Assembly (NCBI RefSeq): GCF_902167145.1
Contig: NC_050098.1
Location: 31,986,501-32,050,500, forward strand
Length of the DNA stretch: 64,000 bases
Origin: Zea mays
Lineage: Eukaryota; Streptophyta; Magnoliopsida; Poales; Poaceae
Direction: 5' to 3'
Shown: one piece after another, positions 32,499-43,990 of the stretch
Layout: each line of letters begins with the position of its first letter
Position numbering within the stretch: position 1 is the stretch's first letter
Program-made: the position numbers and the translations under genes
The notes under the pieces: model-generated
The model's input: the letters and a program-made list of their open reading frames with translations, nothing else
The model's database searches: none
What the model was told of the DNA's origin: nothing

Positions 32499-35400
32499 TT
32501 AGCAAAAGAAATTTCTAGAATCAAGAATATTGAGCTCATGCCTAAGTCTGGTAAAAGATTGTTCATCAAGTGGCTTGGTAAAGATATCGGCTAATTGATC
32601 TTTAGTATTAATGTAAGAAATCTCGATATCCCCCTTTTGTTGGTGATCCCTAAGAAAATGATACCGAATGGCTATGTGCTTAGTGCGGCTATGCTCGACG
32701 GGATTGTCGGCCATTTTAATTGCACTCTCATTATCACATAGCAAAGGGACTTTGGTTAATTTGTAACCGTAGTCCCGCAGGGTTTGCCTCATCCAAAGCA
32801 ATTGCGCGCAACAATGTCCTGCGGCAATGTACTCGGCTTCGGCGGTGGAAAGAGCGACCGAATTTTGCTTCTTTGAAGCCCAAGACACCAAGGATCTTCC
32901 CAAGAACTGGCAAGTCCCCGATGTGCTCTTCCTATTGATTTTGCACCCCGCCCAATCGGCATCCGAATAACCAAGTAAATCAAATGTGGATCCCCGAGGG
33001 TACCAAAGCCCAAACTTAGGGGTATAAGCCAAATATCTCAAGATTCGTTTTACGGCCGTAAGGTGGGATTCCTTAGGGTCGGATTGGAATCTTGCACACA
33101 TACAAACGGAAAGCATAATGTCCGGTCGAGATGCACATAAATAAAGCAATGAACCAATCATCGACCGGTATACCTTTTGATCCACGGACTTACCTCCCGT
33201 GTCGAGGTCGAGATGCCCATTAGTTCCCATGGGTGTCTTGATGGGTTTGGCATCCTTCATCCCAAACTTAGCAAGAATGTCTTGAGTGTACTTCGTTTGG
33301 CTAATGAAGGTGCCCTCTTGGAGTTGCTTGACTTGGAATCCTAGAAAATACTTCAACTCCCCCATCATCGACATCTCGAATTTCTGTGTCATGATCCTAC
33401 TAAACTCTTCACATGTAGACTCGTTAGTAGACCCAAATATAATATCATCAACATAAATTTGGCATACAAACAAGTCATTTTCAAGAGTTTTAGTAAAGAG
33501 TGTAGGATCGGCCTTGCCGACTTTGAAGCCATTAGCAATAAGGAAATCTCTTAGGCATTCATACCATGCTCTTGGGGCTTGCTTGAGCCCATAAAGCGCC
33601 TTAGAGAGCCTATAGACATGGTTAGGGTACTCACTGTCTTCAAAGCCGGGAGGTTGCTCAACATAGACCTCTTCCTTGATTGGTCCGTTGAGGAAGGCAC
33701 TTTTCACGTCCATTTGATAGAGCTTAAAGCCATGGTAAGTAGCATAGGCCAATAATATGCGAATTGACTCAAGCCTAGCTACGGGTGCATAGGTTTCACC
33801 AAAATCCAAACCTTCGACTTGTGAATACCCTTTGGCCACGAGTCGAGCTTTGTTCCTTGTCACCACACCATGCTCATCTTGCTTGTTGCGGAAGACCCAT
33901 TTGGTTCCTACAACATTTTGGTTAGGACGTGGAACTAAATGCCAGACCTCATTCCTCGTGAAATTGTTGAGCTCCTCTTGCATCGCCACCACCCAATCCG
34001 AATCTTGGAGAGCTTCCTCTACCCTGTGTGGCTCAATAGAGGAAACAAAAGAGTAATGTTCACAAAAATGAGCAACCCGAGATCGAGTAGTTACCCCCTT
34101 ATGAATGTCGCCGAGGATGGTGTCGACGGGGTGATCTCGTTGGATTGCTTGGTGGACTCTTGGGTGTGGCGGTTTTGGTTCTTCCTCATCCTCCTTTTCT
34201 TGATCATTTGTATCTCCCCCTTGATCATTGCTATCATCTTGAGGTGGCTCGTCTTCTTGATTTTGCTCTTCATCATTTTGAGCCTCATCCTCATTTTGAG
34301 TTGGTGGAGATGCTTGCATGGAGGAGGATGGTTGATCTTGTGTACTTGGAGGCTCTTCGGATTCCTTAGGACACACATCCCCGATGGACATGTTCCTTAG
34401 CGCGATGCATGGAGCCTGTTCTTCACCTATCTCATCAAGATCAACTTGCTCTACTTGAGAGCCGTTAGTTTCATCAAACACAACGTCACAAGAGACTTCA
34501 ACTAGTCCAGTGGACTTGTTAAAGACCCTATATGCCCTTGTGTTTGAGTCATAACCAAGTAAAAAGCCTTCTACAGTTTTAGGAGCAAATTTAGATTTTC
34601 TACCTCTTTTAATAAGAATGAAGCATTTGCTACCAAAAACTCTAAAATATGAAATGTTGGGCTTTTTACCGGTTAGGAGTTCATATGATGTCTTCTTGAG
34701 GATTCGGTGAAGATATAACCGGTTGATGGCGTAGCAGGCGGTGTTGACCGCTTCGGCCCAAAACCGGTCCGGTGTCTTGTACTCATCAAGCATGGTTCTT
34801 GCCATGTCCAATAGAGTTCGATTCTTCCTCTCCACTACACCATTTTGTTGTGGCGTGTAGGGAGAGGAGAACTCATGCTTGATGCCCTCCTCCTCAAGGA
34901 AGCCTTCAATTTGAGAGTTCTTGAACTCCGTCCCGTTGTCGCTTCTTATTTTCTTGATCCTTAAGCCGAACTCATTTTGAGCTCGTCTCAAGAATCCCTT
35001 TAAGGTCTCTTGGGTTTGAGATTTTTCCTGTAAAAAGAATACCCAAGTGAAGCGAGAATAATCATCCACAATAACAAGACAATACTTACTCCCGCCGATG
35101 CTTATGTAAGCAATCGGGCCGAATAGATCCATGTGGAGTAGCTCAAGCGGCCTGTCGGTCGTCATGATGTTCTTGTGTGGGTGATGGACTCCAACTTGCT
35201 TCCCTGCCTGGCATGCGCTACAAATCCTGTCTTTCTCAAAATGAACATTTGTTAATCCTAAAATGTGCTCTCCCTTTAGAAGCTTATGAAGATTCTTCAT
35301 CCCAACATGGGCTAGTCGACGATGCCAGAGCCAACCCATGTTAGTCTTAGCAATTAAGCAAGTGTCGAGTTCAGCTCTATCAAAATCTACCAAGTATAGC

Positions 35401-35744
35401 TGACTCTCTAACACTCCCTTAAATGCTATTGAATCATTACTTCTTCTAAAAACAGTGACACCAACATCAGTGAATAGACAGTTGTAGCCCATTTGACATA
35501 ATTGAGAAACGGAAAGCAAGTTGTAATCTAAGGAATCTACAAGAAAAACATTGGAAATGGAATGGTCAGGAGATATAGCAATTTTACCAAGACCTTTGAC
35601 CAAACCTTGATTTCCATCCCCGAATGTGATAGCTCGTTGGGGATCTTGGTTTTTCTCATATGAGGAGAACATCCTTTTCTCCCCTGTCATGTGGTTTGTG
35701 CACCCGCTATCGAGTATCCAACTTGAGCCCCCGGATGCATAAAC
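32499..35744 (-). CDS. Sirevirus pol (protease, integrase, RT, RNase H)
   Basis: The open frame begins just after a TAG at 35747-35745. It first encodes the copia protease site ([13 protein letters not shown], ~35720), which lies upstream of the first ATG at 35690. An integrase follows with an HHCC finger and catalytic D, D and E ([25 protein letters not shown]). Reverse transcriptase has YVDD (~33460), and RNase H has D, E and D residues (SDADWAG, STAEAEY, CDNESA). The C-terminus carries the usual DIFTKPL motif. No internal stop or frameshift is seen, so the enzymes are probably functional. The frame differs from gag by one base, so expression needs a frameshift, splicing or reinitiation. 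Confidence 0.94.
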   Translation of the reverse strand, partial: VYASGGSSWILDSGCTNHMTGEKRMFSSYEKNQDPQRAITFGDGNQGLVKGLGKIAISPDHSISNVFLVDSLDYNLLSVSQLCQMGYNCLFTDVGVTVFRRSNDSIAFKGVLESQLYLVDFDRAELDTCLIAKTNMGWLWHRRLAHVGMKNLHKLLKGEHILGLTNVHFEKDRICSACQAGKQVGVHHPHKNIMTTDRPLELLHMDLFGPIAYISIGGSKYCLVIVDDYSRFTWVFFLQEKSQTQETLKGFLRRAQNEFGLRIKKIRSDNGTEFKNSQIEGFLEEEGIKHEFSSPYTPQQNGVVERKNRTLLDMARTMLDEYKTPDRFWAEAVNTACYAINRLYLHRILKKTSYELLTGKKPNISYFRVFGSKCFILIKRGRKSKFAPKTVEGFLLGYDSNTRAYRVFNKSTGLVEVSCDVVFDETNGSQVEQVDLDEIGEEQAPCIALRNMSIGDVCPKESEEPPSTQDQPSSSMQASPPTQNEDEAQNDEEQNQEDEPPQDDSNDQGGDTNDQEKEDEEEPKPPHPRVHQAIQRDHPVDTILGDIHKGVTTRSRVAHFCEHYSFVSSIEPHRVEEALQDSDWVVAMQEELNNFTRNEVWHLVPRPNQNVVGTKWVFRNKQDEHGVVTRNKARLVAKGYSQVEGLDFGETYAPVARLESIRILLAYATYHGFKLYQMDVKSAFLNGPIKEEVYVEQPPGFEDSEYPNHVYRLSKALYGLKQAPRAWYECLRDFLIANGFKVGKADPTLFTKTLENDLFVCQIYVDDIIFGSTNESTCEEFSRIMTQKFEMSMMGELKYFLGFQVKQLQEGTFISQTKYTQDILAKFGMKDAKPIKTPMGTNGHLDLDTGGKSVDQKVYRSMIGSLLYLCASRPDIMLSVCMCARFQSDPKESHLTAVKRILRYLAYTPKFGLWYPRGSTFDLLGYSDADWAGCKINRKSTSGTCQFLGRSLVSWASKKQNSVALSTAEAEYIAAGHCCAQLLWMRQTLRDYGYKLTKVPLLCDNESAIKMADNPVEHSRTKHIAIRYHFLRDHQQKGDIEISYINTKDQLADIFTKPLDEQSFTRLRHELNILDSRNFFC

Positions 35745-35757
35745 CTACAAAACAATT

Positions 35758-38448
35758 TTAGTTCTTGACTTTAGGTACCCAAACGGTTTTGGGTCCTTTG
35801 GCATTAGAAACAAGAACTTTGGGTACCCAAACACAAGTCTTGGAGCCCTTGTGTTTGCCCCCAACAAATTTGGCAACTACCTTGCCGGATTTGCTAGTAA
35901 GCACATAAGATGCATCAAAAGTTTTAAATGAAATGGCATGATCATTTGATGCATTAGGAATTTTCTTCTTAGGCAACTTAGCATGGGTTGGTTGCCTAGA
36001 ACTAGATGTCTCACCCTTATACATAAAAGCATGATTAGGGCCAGAGTGAGACTTCCTAGAATGAATCTTCCTAATTTTGCTCTCAGGATAGCCGGCAGGG
36101 TATAAAATGTAACCCTCGTTATCCTGAGGCATGGGAGCTTTGCCCTTAACAAAGTTAGACAAGTTCTTAGGAGGGGCATTAAGTTTGACATTGTCTCCCC
36201 TTTGGAAGCCAATGCCATCCTTGATGCCAGGGTGTCTCCCATTATAAAGCATGCTACGAGCAAATTTAAATTTCTCATTTTCTAAGTTGTGCTCGGCAAT
36301 TTTAGCATCTAGTTTAGCTATATGATCATTTTGTTGCTTAATTAAAATCATGTGATCATGAATAGCATCAATATCAACATTTCTACATCTAGTACAAATA
36401 GATACATGCTCAACAATAGATGTAGAGGGTTTGCAAGATTTTAATTCTACAACCTTAGCATGCAGCATATCATTTTTAGTTCTAAGGTCAGAAATTGTAA
36501 CATTGCAAACATCTAGTTCTTTAGCCTTAGTAATCAACTTTTCATTTTCTACTCTAAGGCTAGCAAGAGAAATGTTCAATTCTTCAATCCTAGCAAACAA
36601 ATCATCATTATTATCTCTAGGAGTGGAAATTGAAACATCACAAACATGAGAATCAACCTTAGCACTTAAAATAGCATTTTCATTCCTAAGGTTGTCAATT
36701 ATTTCACGGCAAGTGCTTAGCTCACTAGATAATTTTTCACATTTTTCTACTTCTAGAGCATAAGCCTTTTTAACCTTAACATGTTTTTTGTTTTCTTTAA
36801 TTAGACAATCCTCTTGGGAATCCAAAAGGTCGTCCTTTTCATGAATAGCACTAACCAATTCATTCAATTTTTCCTTTTGAGCTATGTTAAGGTTGGCAAA
36901 AAGGGAACGCAAATTATCTTCCTCATCACTAGCATTGTCATCACTAGAGGATTCATATTTAGTGGAGGATTTAGATTTAACCTTCTTTTTGCCGTCCTTT
37001 GCCATGAGGCACTTGTGGCCGACGTTGGGGAAGAGGAGTCCCTTGGTGACGGCGATGTTGGCGGCGTCCTCGTCGTCGGAGGAGTCGCTTGAGCTCTCGT
37101 CGGAGTCCCACTCGCGACAAACATGGGCATCGCCGCCCTTCTTCTTGTAATACCTCTTCTTTTCCTTTCGTCTCCCCTTCTTGTCGTCACCTCGGTCACT
37201 GTCACTAGATATAGGACATTTAGCAATAAAATGACCGGGCTTACCACACTTGTAGCAAACTTTCTTGGAGCGGGACTTGTAGTCTTTCCCCCTCCTTTGT
37301 TTGAGGATTTGGCGGAAGCTCTTGATGACGAGCGCCATTTCCTCATTGTCGAGCTTGGAGGCGTCGATTGGTTGTCGACTTGGTGTAGCCTCCTCCTTCT
37401 TCTCCTCCGTTGCCTTGAATGCAACGGGTTGAGCTTCGGATGTGTCGCCAAGCTCGTTGATTTTCCTCGAGCCTTCTATCATGCACTCAAAACTTACAAA
37501 ATGCCCGATGACTTCCTCGGGGGTCATTTTAGTATATCTAGGATTGCCACGAATCAATTGAACTTGAGTGGGATTAAGAAAAATAAGAGATCTTAAAATA
37601 ACATTTACCACTTCGTGGTCGTCCCACTTCTTGCTCCCGAGGTTGCGCACTTGATTTACCAAAGTCTTGAGCCGGTTGTACATGTGTTGTGGCTCCTCCC
37701 CTTTGTGAAGCCGGAACCGACCGAGCTCCCCCTCGATTGTTTCCCGCTTGGTGATCTTGGTGAGCTCATCTCCCTCGTGCGCAGTTTTGAGCACATCCCA
37801 AATCTCCTTTGCATTTTTCAACCCTTGCACTTTGTTGTATTCTTCCTTGCTTAGAGAGGCAAGGAGTATGGTTGTGGCTTGAGAGTTGAAGTGCTCGATT
37901 TGGGCCACCTCATCCTCATCATAGTTTTCATCCCCTACGGATGGTACCTGCGCACCAAACTCAACAACATCCCATATGCTTTTGTGGAGCGAGATTAGAT
38001 GAAATCGCATTAAATCGCTCCACCTAGCGTAATCTTCACCATCAAAAGTTGGTGGTTTGCCTAATGGGACGGAAAGTAAAGGTGTATGTTTGGAAATGCG
38101 AGGGTAGCGTAGGGGGATCTTACTATACTTCTTGCGCTCTTGGCGCTTAGAAGTGACAGAGGGCGCATCGGAGTCGGAGGTCGATGTTGATGAAGTGTCG
38201 GTCTCGTAGTAGACCACCTTCCTCATCCTCTTGTGCTTGTCGCCTTTCCGATGCGGCTTGTGGGAAGAAGATTTTTCCTTCTTCTCTTTGTGATGAGAAG
38301 AAGATTTCTTCTCCTTCCCTTTGTTGGAGGAGCTCTTCTTCTTCTCCCTCCTTTTGGTGCGGGACTCTTCCGATGAAGTGCTCCCGTGGCTTGTAGTGGG
38401 CTTTTCGCCGGTCTCCATCTCCTTCTTGGCGTGATCTCCCGACATCAC
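35758..38448 (-). CDS. Sirevirus gag, long coiled-coil form
   Basis: This 896-codon frame starts 31 bases after the primer site. Residues 1-~110 are Lys/Ser-rich. A UBN2/copia-type gag core follows (PPTFDGEDYARWSDLMRFHL), then a CCHC knuckle (CYKCGKPGHFIAKC, ~37255-37215). A long charged coiled-coil region (~residues 520-740) and a basic tail end in repeated VWVPK motifs. Sirevirus gags are known to be long with an extended C-terminal part. The TAA at 35760-35758 ends it a few bases before pol opens in another frame. Confidence 0.92.
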   Translation of the reverse strand: MMSGDHAKKEMETGEKPTTSHGSTSSEESRTKRREKKKSSSNKGKEKKSSSHHKEKKEKSSSHKPHRKGDKHKRMRKVVYYETDTSSTSTSDSDAPSVTSKRQERKKYSKIPLRYPRISKHTPLLSVPLGKPPTFDGEDYARWSDLMRFHLISLHKSIWDVVEFGAQVPSVGDENYDEDEVAQIEHFNSQATTILLASLSKEEYNKVQGLKNAKEIWDVLKTAHEGDELTKITKRETIEGELGRFRLHKGEEPQHMYNRLKTLVNQVRNLGSKKWDDHEVVNVILRSLIFLNPTQVQLIRGNPRYTKMTPEEVIGHFVSFECMIEGSRKINELGDTSEAQPVAFKATEEKKEEATPSRQPIDASKLDNEEMALVIKSFRQILKQRRGKDYKSRSKKVCYKCGKPGHFIAKCPISSDSDRGDDKKGRRKEKKRYYKKKGGDAHVCREWDSDESSSDSSDDEDAANIAVTKGLLFPNVGHKCLMAKDGKKKVKSKSSTKYESSSDDNASDEEDNLRSLFANLNIAQKEKLNELVSAIHEKDDLLDSQEDCLIKENKKHVKVKKAYALEVEKCEKLSSELSTCREIIDNLRNENAILSAKVDSHVCDVSISTPRDNNDDLFARIEELNISLASLRVENEKLITKAKELDVCNVTISDLRTKNDMLHAKVVELKSCKPSTSIVEHVSICTRCRNVDIDAIHDHMILIKQQNDHIAKLDAKIAEHNLENEKFKFARSMLYNGRHPGIKDGIGFQRGDNVKLNAPPKNLSNFVKGKAPMPQDNEGYILYPAGYPESKIRKIHSRKSHSGPNHAFMYKGETSSSRQPTHAKLPKKKIPNASNDHAISFKTFDASYVLTSKSGKVVAKFVGGKHKGSKTCVWVPKVLVSNAKGPKTVWVPKVKN

Positions 38449-38478
38449 TTCGAGCGGTTAGGCTCTAATGAAGCACCG

Positions 38479-38491
38479 GGCTTTGATACCA
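38479..38491 (-). promoter_or_regulatory. Sirevirus primer binding site
   Basis: On the - strand TGGTATCAAAGCC begins three bases inside the 5' LTR end, the initiator tRNA-Met type site. Confidence 0.88.
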
Positions 38492-38493
38492 AT

Positions 38494-39812
38494 TGATAGT
38501 CGCCTAGAGGGGGGGGTGAATAGGGCGAAACTGAATTTTACAAATATAAACACAACTACAAGCCGGGTTAGCGTTAGAAATATAAATGAGTCCGAGAGAG
38601 AGGGCGCAAAACAAATCCCAAGCGAATAAGCAAGAGAGACACGGAGATTTGTTTTACCGAGGTTCGGTTCTTGCAAACCTACTCCCCGTTGAGGAGGCCA
38701 CAAAGGCCGGGTCTCTTTCAACCCTTCCCTCTCTCAAATGGTCCCTCGGACCGAGTGAGCTTCTCTTCTCTAATCAAAGCCGGGAACAAAACTTCCCCGC
38801 AAGGGCCACCACACAATTGGTGCCTCTTGCCTTGATTACAATGGAGTTATAGTCTTAAGAACAAGTGAGAAAGAAAAGAAGCAATCCAAGCGCAAGAGCT
38901 CAAATGAACACGGCAAATCACTCTCTCTAGTCACTAGGGTTTTGTGTGGAAGAGGATTTGATCTCTTTGAATGTGTCTAGAATTGAATGCCTAGAGCTCT
39001 TGTAGTAGTTGAGAAGTGGAAAACTTGGATGCAATGAATGGTGGGGTGGTTGGGGTATTTATAGCCCCAACCACCAAACTTGACCGTTGGCTGGAGGCGT
39101 CTGCTCGATGGCGCACCGGACAGTCCGGTGCACACCGGACAGTCCGGTGCCCCTGCCACGTCATCACTGCCGTTGGATTCTGACCGTTGGAGCTTCTGAC
39201 TTGTGGGCCCTCCTGGGTGTCCGGTGCACACCGGACATGTACTGTTTGATGTCCGGTGCACCGGCATGGGCGTGCCTGACGTCTGCGCGCGCTGCGCGCG
39301 CAATAAATGCACCGCAGGGAGCCGTTGGCGCCGCAGGGAGACGTTGCTCCGCTGGCACACCGGACAGTCCGGTGCACACCGGACAGTCCGGTGAATTTTA
39401 GCGGAGCGGCTGCCGCGCGAACCCGAGGCTGGCGAGTTCCTGAGGCCGACTTCCCTTGGCGCACCGGACACTGTCCGGTGTACACCGGACAGTCCGGTGA
39501 ATTATAGCCGAGTCGCCTTGGAATTTCCCGAAGGTGGCGAGTTGGAGTCTGAGTCCCCTGGTGCACCGGACAGGTACTGTTCACTGTCCGGTGGCACACC
39601 GGACAGTCCGGTGCGCCAGACCAGGGGTGCCTTCGGTTGCCCCTTTGCTCCTTTGTTGAATCCAAAACTTGGTCTTTTTATTGGCTAAGTGTGAACCTTT
39701 TACACCTGTATATACTATACACTTGGGCAAACAAGTTAGTCCAAAGATTTGTGTTGGGCAATTCAACCACCAAAATTATATAGGAACTAGGTGTAAGCCT
39801 AATTCCCTTTCA
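38494..39812 (-). repeat. 5' LTR of the Sirevirus
   Basis: Identical by eye to 30348-31666, including the eight-G run at the outer end and the TATA box (~39056-39066). It drives - strand transcription of gag-pol. Confidence 0.95.
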
Positions 39813-40139
39813 TTTGGCAACCATTTAATAACTCCCTAAACAAAAATGTTGACTGCATTATATAGTTTTTGTGACTTATTTTTTATTTGGATACATACAA
39901 AACAAAATTAGAACCTATATTTAGAGAACTATTGGAGAACTCACATTTTTTTACTTCAAAAGTCATTTAGCAACTTATTAAATTTATGATTTAGAGAGCT
40001 AAAATTTACATAACTATTGGAGTTGCTCTAAGTAAATTTAACAAGTCTATTTAGAGAACCATTGGAGAAATATTTTTTTGTTCACTTTTTAAATTTAAGA
40101 TTTAGAGAGTTGTTTAGAGAACTATTGAAGTTGCTCTAA

Positions 40140-40501
40140 GGGAACGTTTGCAAGCAAAGTATTTTTAGAGTTTTGGGGTAAAACCATAGCATTGAAGAAT
40201 ATTATAATATTGTTTACCAAAAGTTGTTTGGATGCATTGTAAAAAGCTATGTTTTGAATACCATGGTTTTTATAGATACTATAATAATTTTGTAGTATTT
40301 AAAACTCCACTCAAATCCAAAAAAATTTGTCTATAACTAGCATTGCACATGTATACTAAATACCAATGCGTTGATATACTTTGTTTCCAAACATATATAA
40401 CTAAGAGTGATGTAAAAGATACTATAGTTATGTCATGAAATTTTAAAACCATAGTATTCCAAAGGTACGGTTTTGAAATCACTTTGCTTTCAAACACGCC
40501 C
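40140..40501. mobile_element. Tourist-like MITE, 362 bp
   Basis: Ends GGGAACGTTTGCAAGCAAAG and CTTTGCTTTCAAACACGCCC are flanked by TAA (40137-40139 and 40502-40504). It abuts the preceding MITE and shares its TAA, so one inserted into the target duplication of the other. Confidence 0.9.
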
Positions 40502-40504
40502 TAA

Positions 40505-41335
40505 GTGAGAAACCACAATTTCAATTTATTGTCGTATTTCGTGAGGTGGCTCGGACGGCTCCAAACCCTAGTTGATGTCTCCCCTTCCTCCTCCCCTTGT
40601 CGCCACCAGAGTACCTATCGGAAAGTCTCGAGCAACTTGCAAGGATGGTGGTGACAGGGTCCTCGAACGACCAACAAGACCTTTTATGAAACAAAGACTA
40701 TATGAAGCTTCATCAAGACAGGTCACATCCTCATAAAGTCAAGCAAGGCTATTAGATAGTCTTCGCCAAAAGTGAAGCCTCGTAATCACCGAAGAGGATT
40801 CAAAAGCTGATAGAGATTATAATTGACCAAATTATTGCCCAAGCAAATAATTGAAACCTTACAGTTTATAGGCAGTTAGAACTGTACACCTACAAATACA
40901 ATTACTAAAATGGGAACCTCTATAATTTTTACACCTACATTTAGTAAAACTGGGACATCTATAAATATCCTTATCATGTACTCTTCACTTTACACCTACA
41001 TTTGCTAAAACGGGAACCTCTATAAATATCACATTTTATGGATATAAAAATATTAGGTTGGTTAGTTCTTCAAGGCCTACCATGTGATATAAAAATCCCA
41101 ATTCTTACTGATATAAAAATATTAGGTTGGTAATGTCGTATGCAAAAACGCGTCACGCCCCACCTATCAAGCCCTTTATTATTAGGCATGTCTTGCTCTT
41201 GTCCGCAACCTCTCCACCTACAGCAGAACAACAATGACAATTATAAATGTTACCATTTAAAAAACAACCAGTCGAATAAGCCCATTATTTTTTCTTTTCC
41301 TATTTTGAAATGATGTTACTTTGATCATATACGCT
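40505..41335. other. intergenic DNA with small repeats, no gene seen
   Basis: The phrase TTACACCTACATTT...CTATAAATATC occurs two to three times (40860-41030), and GATATAAAAATATTAGGTTGG twice. Nothing codes convincingly. Confidence 0.4.
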
Positions 41336-41338
41336 TAA

Positions 41339-41699
41339 GGGCCGTTTGTTTCCCTTCATTTTGAGGAATTGAAATTTATTAACTAATGTAATAAGCTATT
41401 TTTTAGAATGTGACATTCCACAACTTTTCAAAGGGTATATATAAGACTATCTCAAATTCATGGGGGCGAGAGATGAAAATTAATTTTATAAATTTACATA
41501 TTACTTTTCTAATGTATATTTTATATCAAACTCTTCTACTTGTTTCTCTATAACATATATGTAGTGTATAACTATTTATCTCATATGATTTAGGATAACA
41601 TACAAATACATTACATAAATAAATATATTAACTCAATTATTTTTGTCTAAATTATAATTATTAAAATAGAATTCAATTCTAACGAAACAAACGAGTCCT
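41339..41699. mobile_element. Tourist-like MITE, 361 bp
   Basis: Ends GGGCCGTTTGTTTC and GAAACAAACGAGTCC are flanked by TAA (41336-41338 and 41700-41702). Confidence 0.88.
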
Positions 41700-41702
41700 A
41701 AC

Positions 41703-42363
41703 TGAATTTTTTCGCTGATTTGATATTTTGATCCGATCTGATTCCCTATCTGCCTGTCTACAGAGGGCAATCTTTACTCGCAGGTACGTATAGTCAGATA
41801 CCATAGGTTCCGTATCGGATGAGTATCAGCTTGTTCGCTGCGGCTTGCTGCGGCTGCAATCCGGCTGCGGCTGCGGCTTCTACAGTATTTTTCTCTCTAT
41901 GGATTGCAGCTGCAGCAGTCCAAACAGCTGCAACAGTGTCGGCTTGTAGCCAGCCGAACACGCCCTATGAATACCACATAAAAACTCACTCGTAGAGATA
42001 CGAGGGTTTGATACCCACAAAATTACAAATAGAACGTAGAATTCAAATTTTATCCGCAGATTTGTGAGTATACATATTTTGACAGTATATATAAATATAT
42101 ACTATCTATATCCTCATCTAATACCTTCTTTCTCTGTTCCAGATTATACGTCGCTGTGACTTTTTTTATATCCATTTTACTATACATCTACATACAATGT
42201 ATATTAATACATAGCGAATACTATGTAAAAAAAAAAGAGTTAAAAACAAATTATAATTTGAAAACAAGAAGAGTAATTTGGAGCATACGCAGAACGTGTC
42301 CTAAAGATGGTATATTTAGGGATGGTTGAATAAAGAAATTGTGTAAGCTATTAACTGGTTACA
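41703..42363. other. upstream-region DNA and a small palindromic repeat
   Basis: 41707-41760 (TTCGCTGATTTG...TCCGATCTGATTCCCT) resembles 44150-44185, see the duplication entry. 41826-41968, from GCTTGTTCGCTGCGG to CAGCCGAACACGCCC, looks like a short MITE of uncertain class. No gene is seen. Confidence 0.4.
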
Positions 42364-42366
42364 TTA

Positions 42367-42646
42367 GGGCATGTACAGTGGGTGTTTTAAGTTGTGTCTT
42401 ACAGTGTGTCTAGGGGGGTGAATGTAAAAAAACTCAAGACACGTATCTTGACGAAGACACAGTGTCTTAGCTCTATGTTCAAGACAGGAGACTAGCTGAT
42501 TGGTCACTTTAATTTATTGAATGCTCTGATTGGTACAATGAATATCGTAAGACACATGTTTTAGACATTACCACTGTATTATGTTGTGTTTTAGTTGTAT
42601 CTTGTACTTGGAGTACCGTGCAGCAGTATCTGGGTTGTACATGCCC
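42367..42646. mobile_element. MITE, 280 bp, TTA-flanked
   Basis: Ends GGGCATGTACAGTGGG and CTGGGTTGTACATGCCC are flanked by TTA (42364-42366 and 42647-42649). The inside carries GTGTCTTA/TAAGACAC repeats. Confidence 0.88.
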
Positions 42647-42649
42647 TTA

Positions 42650-43131
42650 GTTTTTACATTGTTTTGTGTTATTTGCCTTAGCATTAATGGTAGTTGTGTT
42701 GTTGACCCATATGATAACATGGCGAGTCGTCCGTGGTGGATTTACTATCTTGAGAGCTGGTTTAGTGACAAAGTAATTGAAGAGGATCGAGAGAAATAAA
42801 AAATTTTAAAATTTAATTTTGAATAGCAAGAGATTTTTCTCTCTCTTCAATTCTCTCGTTATGAGTAGTTTAAAAACTTAAATCCTCTCTAGAATTGATT
42901 AGATTAAGAGAAAATTTAATTCATTTTCTCTCAAATCTCTAAAGTTAAGGAGATGGATGGTTACTTTATAATTGTTGTCGTTTTAAACTTATCTAGTTGC
43001 TTGGAGAGGTCGAGCTATTTTTAGAATCAGCCTGGTCCAGTGATGTCTCATGTCTACGTTATTTCCGACGTTTCGTAACTTATTTTATTTTTAATAAAAG
43101 ACTATATAACTCACTGGAGATCATTTACGTA
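42650..43131. other. AT-rich intergenic DNA, no gene seen
   Basis: 42790-42960 carries CTCTC/GAGAG and TTAAATTT repeats that could be an old MITE. A 72-codon frame at 42581-42799 overlaps the MITE edge and is not credible as a gene. Confidence 0.35.
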
Positions 43132-43990
43132 ACCACAGGATGCCGCGGCGCGTGGAGCACGAGGATTGGATTCGATGCGGCCGGCCGGCGAGGGAGGAGT
43201 GTGACGTGGCAACGACGACGGACGAGGCCGGTCGGACGGGCGCTTCCGTGTCCCGCGTCGCTACTCGCGAGGACGTATATGTAGTGCCTTGTGTTCGATC
43301 AGCGACGTGCATGTAGTGACTTGTGGTCGAGTTTTCTGGATTCATGGTACGCTCAACATTGGGCTACAAAAATACTATCCCGATAGTAGTATTTACAAAT
43401 ATAGCATTATAGCAGTTACATGTTTGGACTTTTGTTATCATGGTCCAGTTTAACTATTCAACCCTCCGCCGCCATCAAGCGATAAGCTCCCTAAGCTAAC
43501 ACTCCCCACTTAGCTAAGAATGTAAACCCCATTTCAATAGACAATAGGAGTCAACAAATCTTAAATTTAATTGAATTCATAGAGCATATTATCTATATCT
43601 ATATCTATAATTAAGTTTATTGTAATTTATAATGTATCTAATGGTACATAATAAACATTATAAATATCAATATCTTTTTTACATATATATTTAATCAAAA
43701 CTAAAACTATGCGATTCCGCCGATAGCGAGACTTATTTTTTTTAATAGAGGGCTAGTTAGATGTGCGGATGTTGCTATATTTTTTTTATTTTGGTTAGGT
43801 AGTTGTGATTTGTGAATATTAGGTTTAGAGTCAATAAGTATTGTTGAAATCTCTATTTATGTATTTGTTTTATTTTTATATAGCAAAGTAGTATGTGTTA
43901 CGCTCACGGAAAATTAATAGGCAAAGGAAGAAAAAATTATCCCGCGCTCACTCATCGTCCACGAACCGGAATTCTCGAGTCTACCATGGT
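43132..43990 (-). repeat. second copy of the lectin-gene upstream region, without the gene
   Basis: 43132-43340 aligns with ~28804-29045 (shared GCCGCGGCGCGTGGA, then GACGTGGCA, CGCGTCG, GATCAGCGACGTGCA). 43889-43985 aligns with ~29096-29175 (GTGTTACGCTCACG, CGTCCACGAA). Identity is about 75-80 per cent by eye in these blocks. The EUL coding exons and the MITEs of the first copy are absent; 43341-43888 in between is AT-rich and unmatched. Confidence 0.72.

Larger units (their letters stand above)
30348..39812 (-). mobile_element. Sirevirus (Ty1/copia), complete and very young
   Basis: The element is 9.5 kb with two 1319-bp LTRs at a constant offset of 8146, between which I see no difference. 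A perfect 5-bp target duplication TTTGG flanks it (30343-30347 and 39813-39817). Gag and pol lie on the - strand. A tRNA-Met-type primer site, repeated polypurine tracts before the 3' LTR and CACCGGACAGTCCGGTG palindromes in the LTR are known hallmarks of the Sirevirus lineage (maize ji/opie/giepum group). No envelope-like ORF is present. Its coding frames have no internal stops apart from the gag/pol joint. Confidence 0.96.
30205..40028. mobile_element. inner Tourist-like MITE, split by the Sirevirus
   Basis: The ends GAGCAACTCTAGTAGTT (30205) and AACTATTGGAGTTGCTC (to 40028) are flanked by TAA (30202-30204 and 40029-40031). Without the Sirevirus the element is about 350 bp. It belongs to the same family as the MITE around it. 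Confidence 0.78.
29749..40136. mobile_element. outer Tourist-like MITE, split by an inner MITE and a Sirevirus
   Basis: The left end GAGCAACTCCAATAGTTCTC (29749) pairs with the right end GAGAACTATTGAAGTTGCTC (to 40136). TAA flanks both ends (29746-29748 and 40137-40139). Only the arms 29749-30204 and 40029-40136 belong to it; the left arm is long, so it may itself contain a further fragment. Confidence 0.7.

Noticed and set aside
42581..42799. 72-codon frame with a hydrophobic start
   Set aside because: It begins inside a MITE and runs into unique AT-rich DNA; no domain or splice context.
43132..43340. A second lectin gene next to the duplicated upstream region
   Set aside because: No EUL-domain motif is found left of it; sequence to 42650 is AT-rich and the next block is a MITE.
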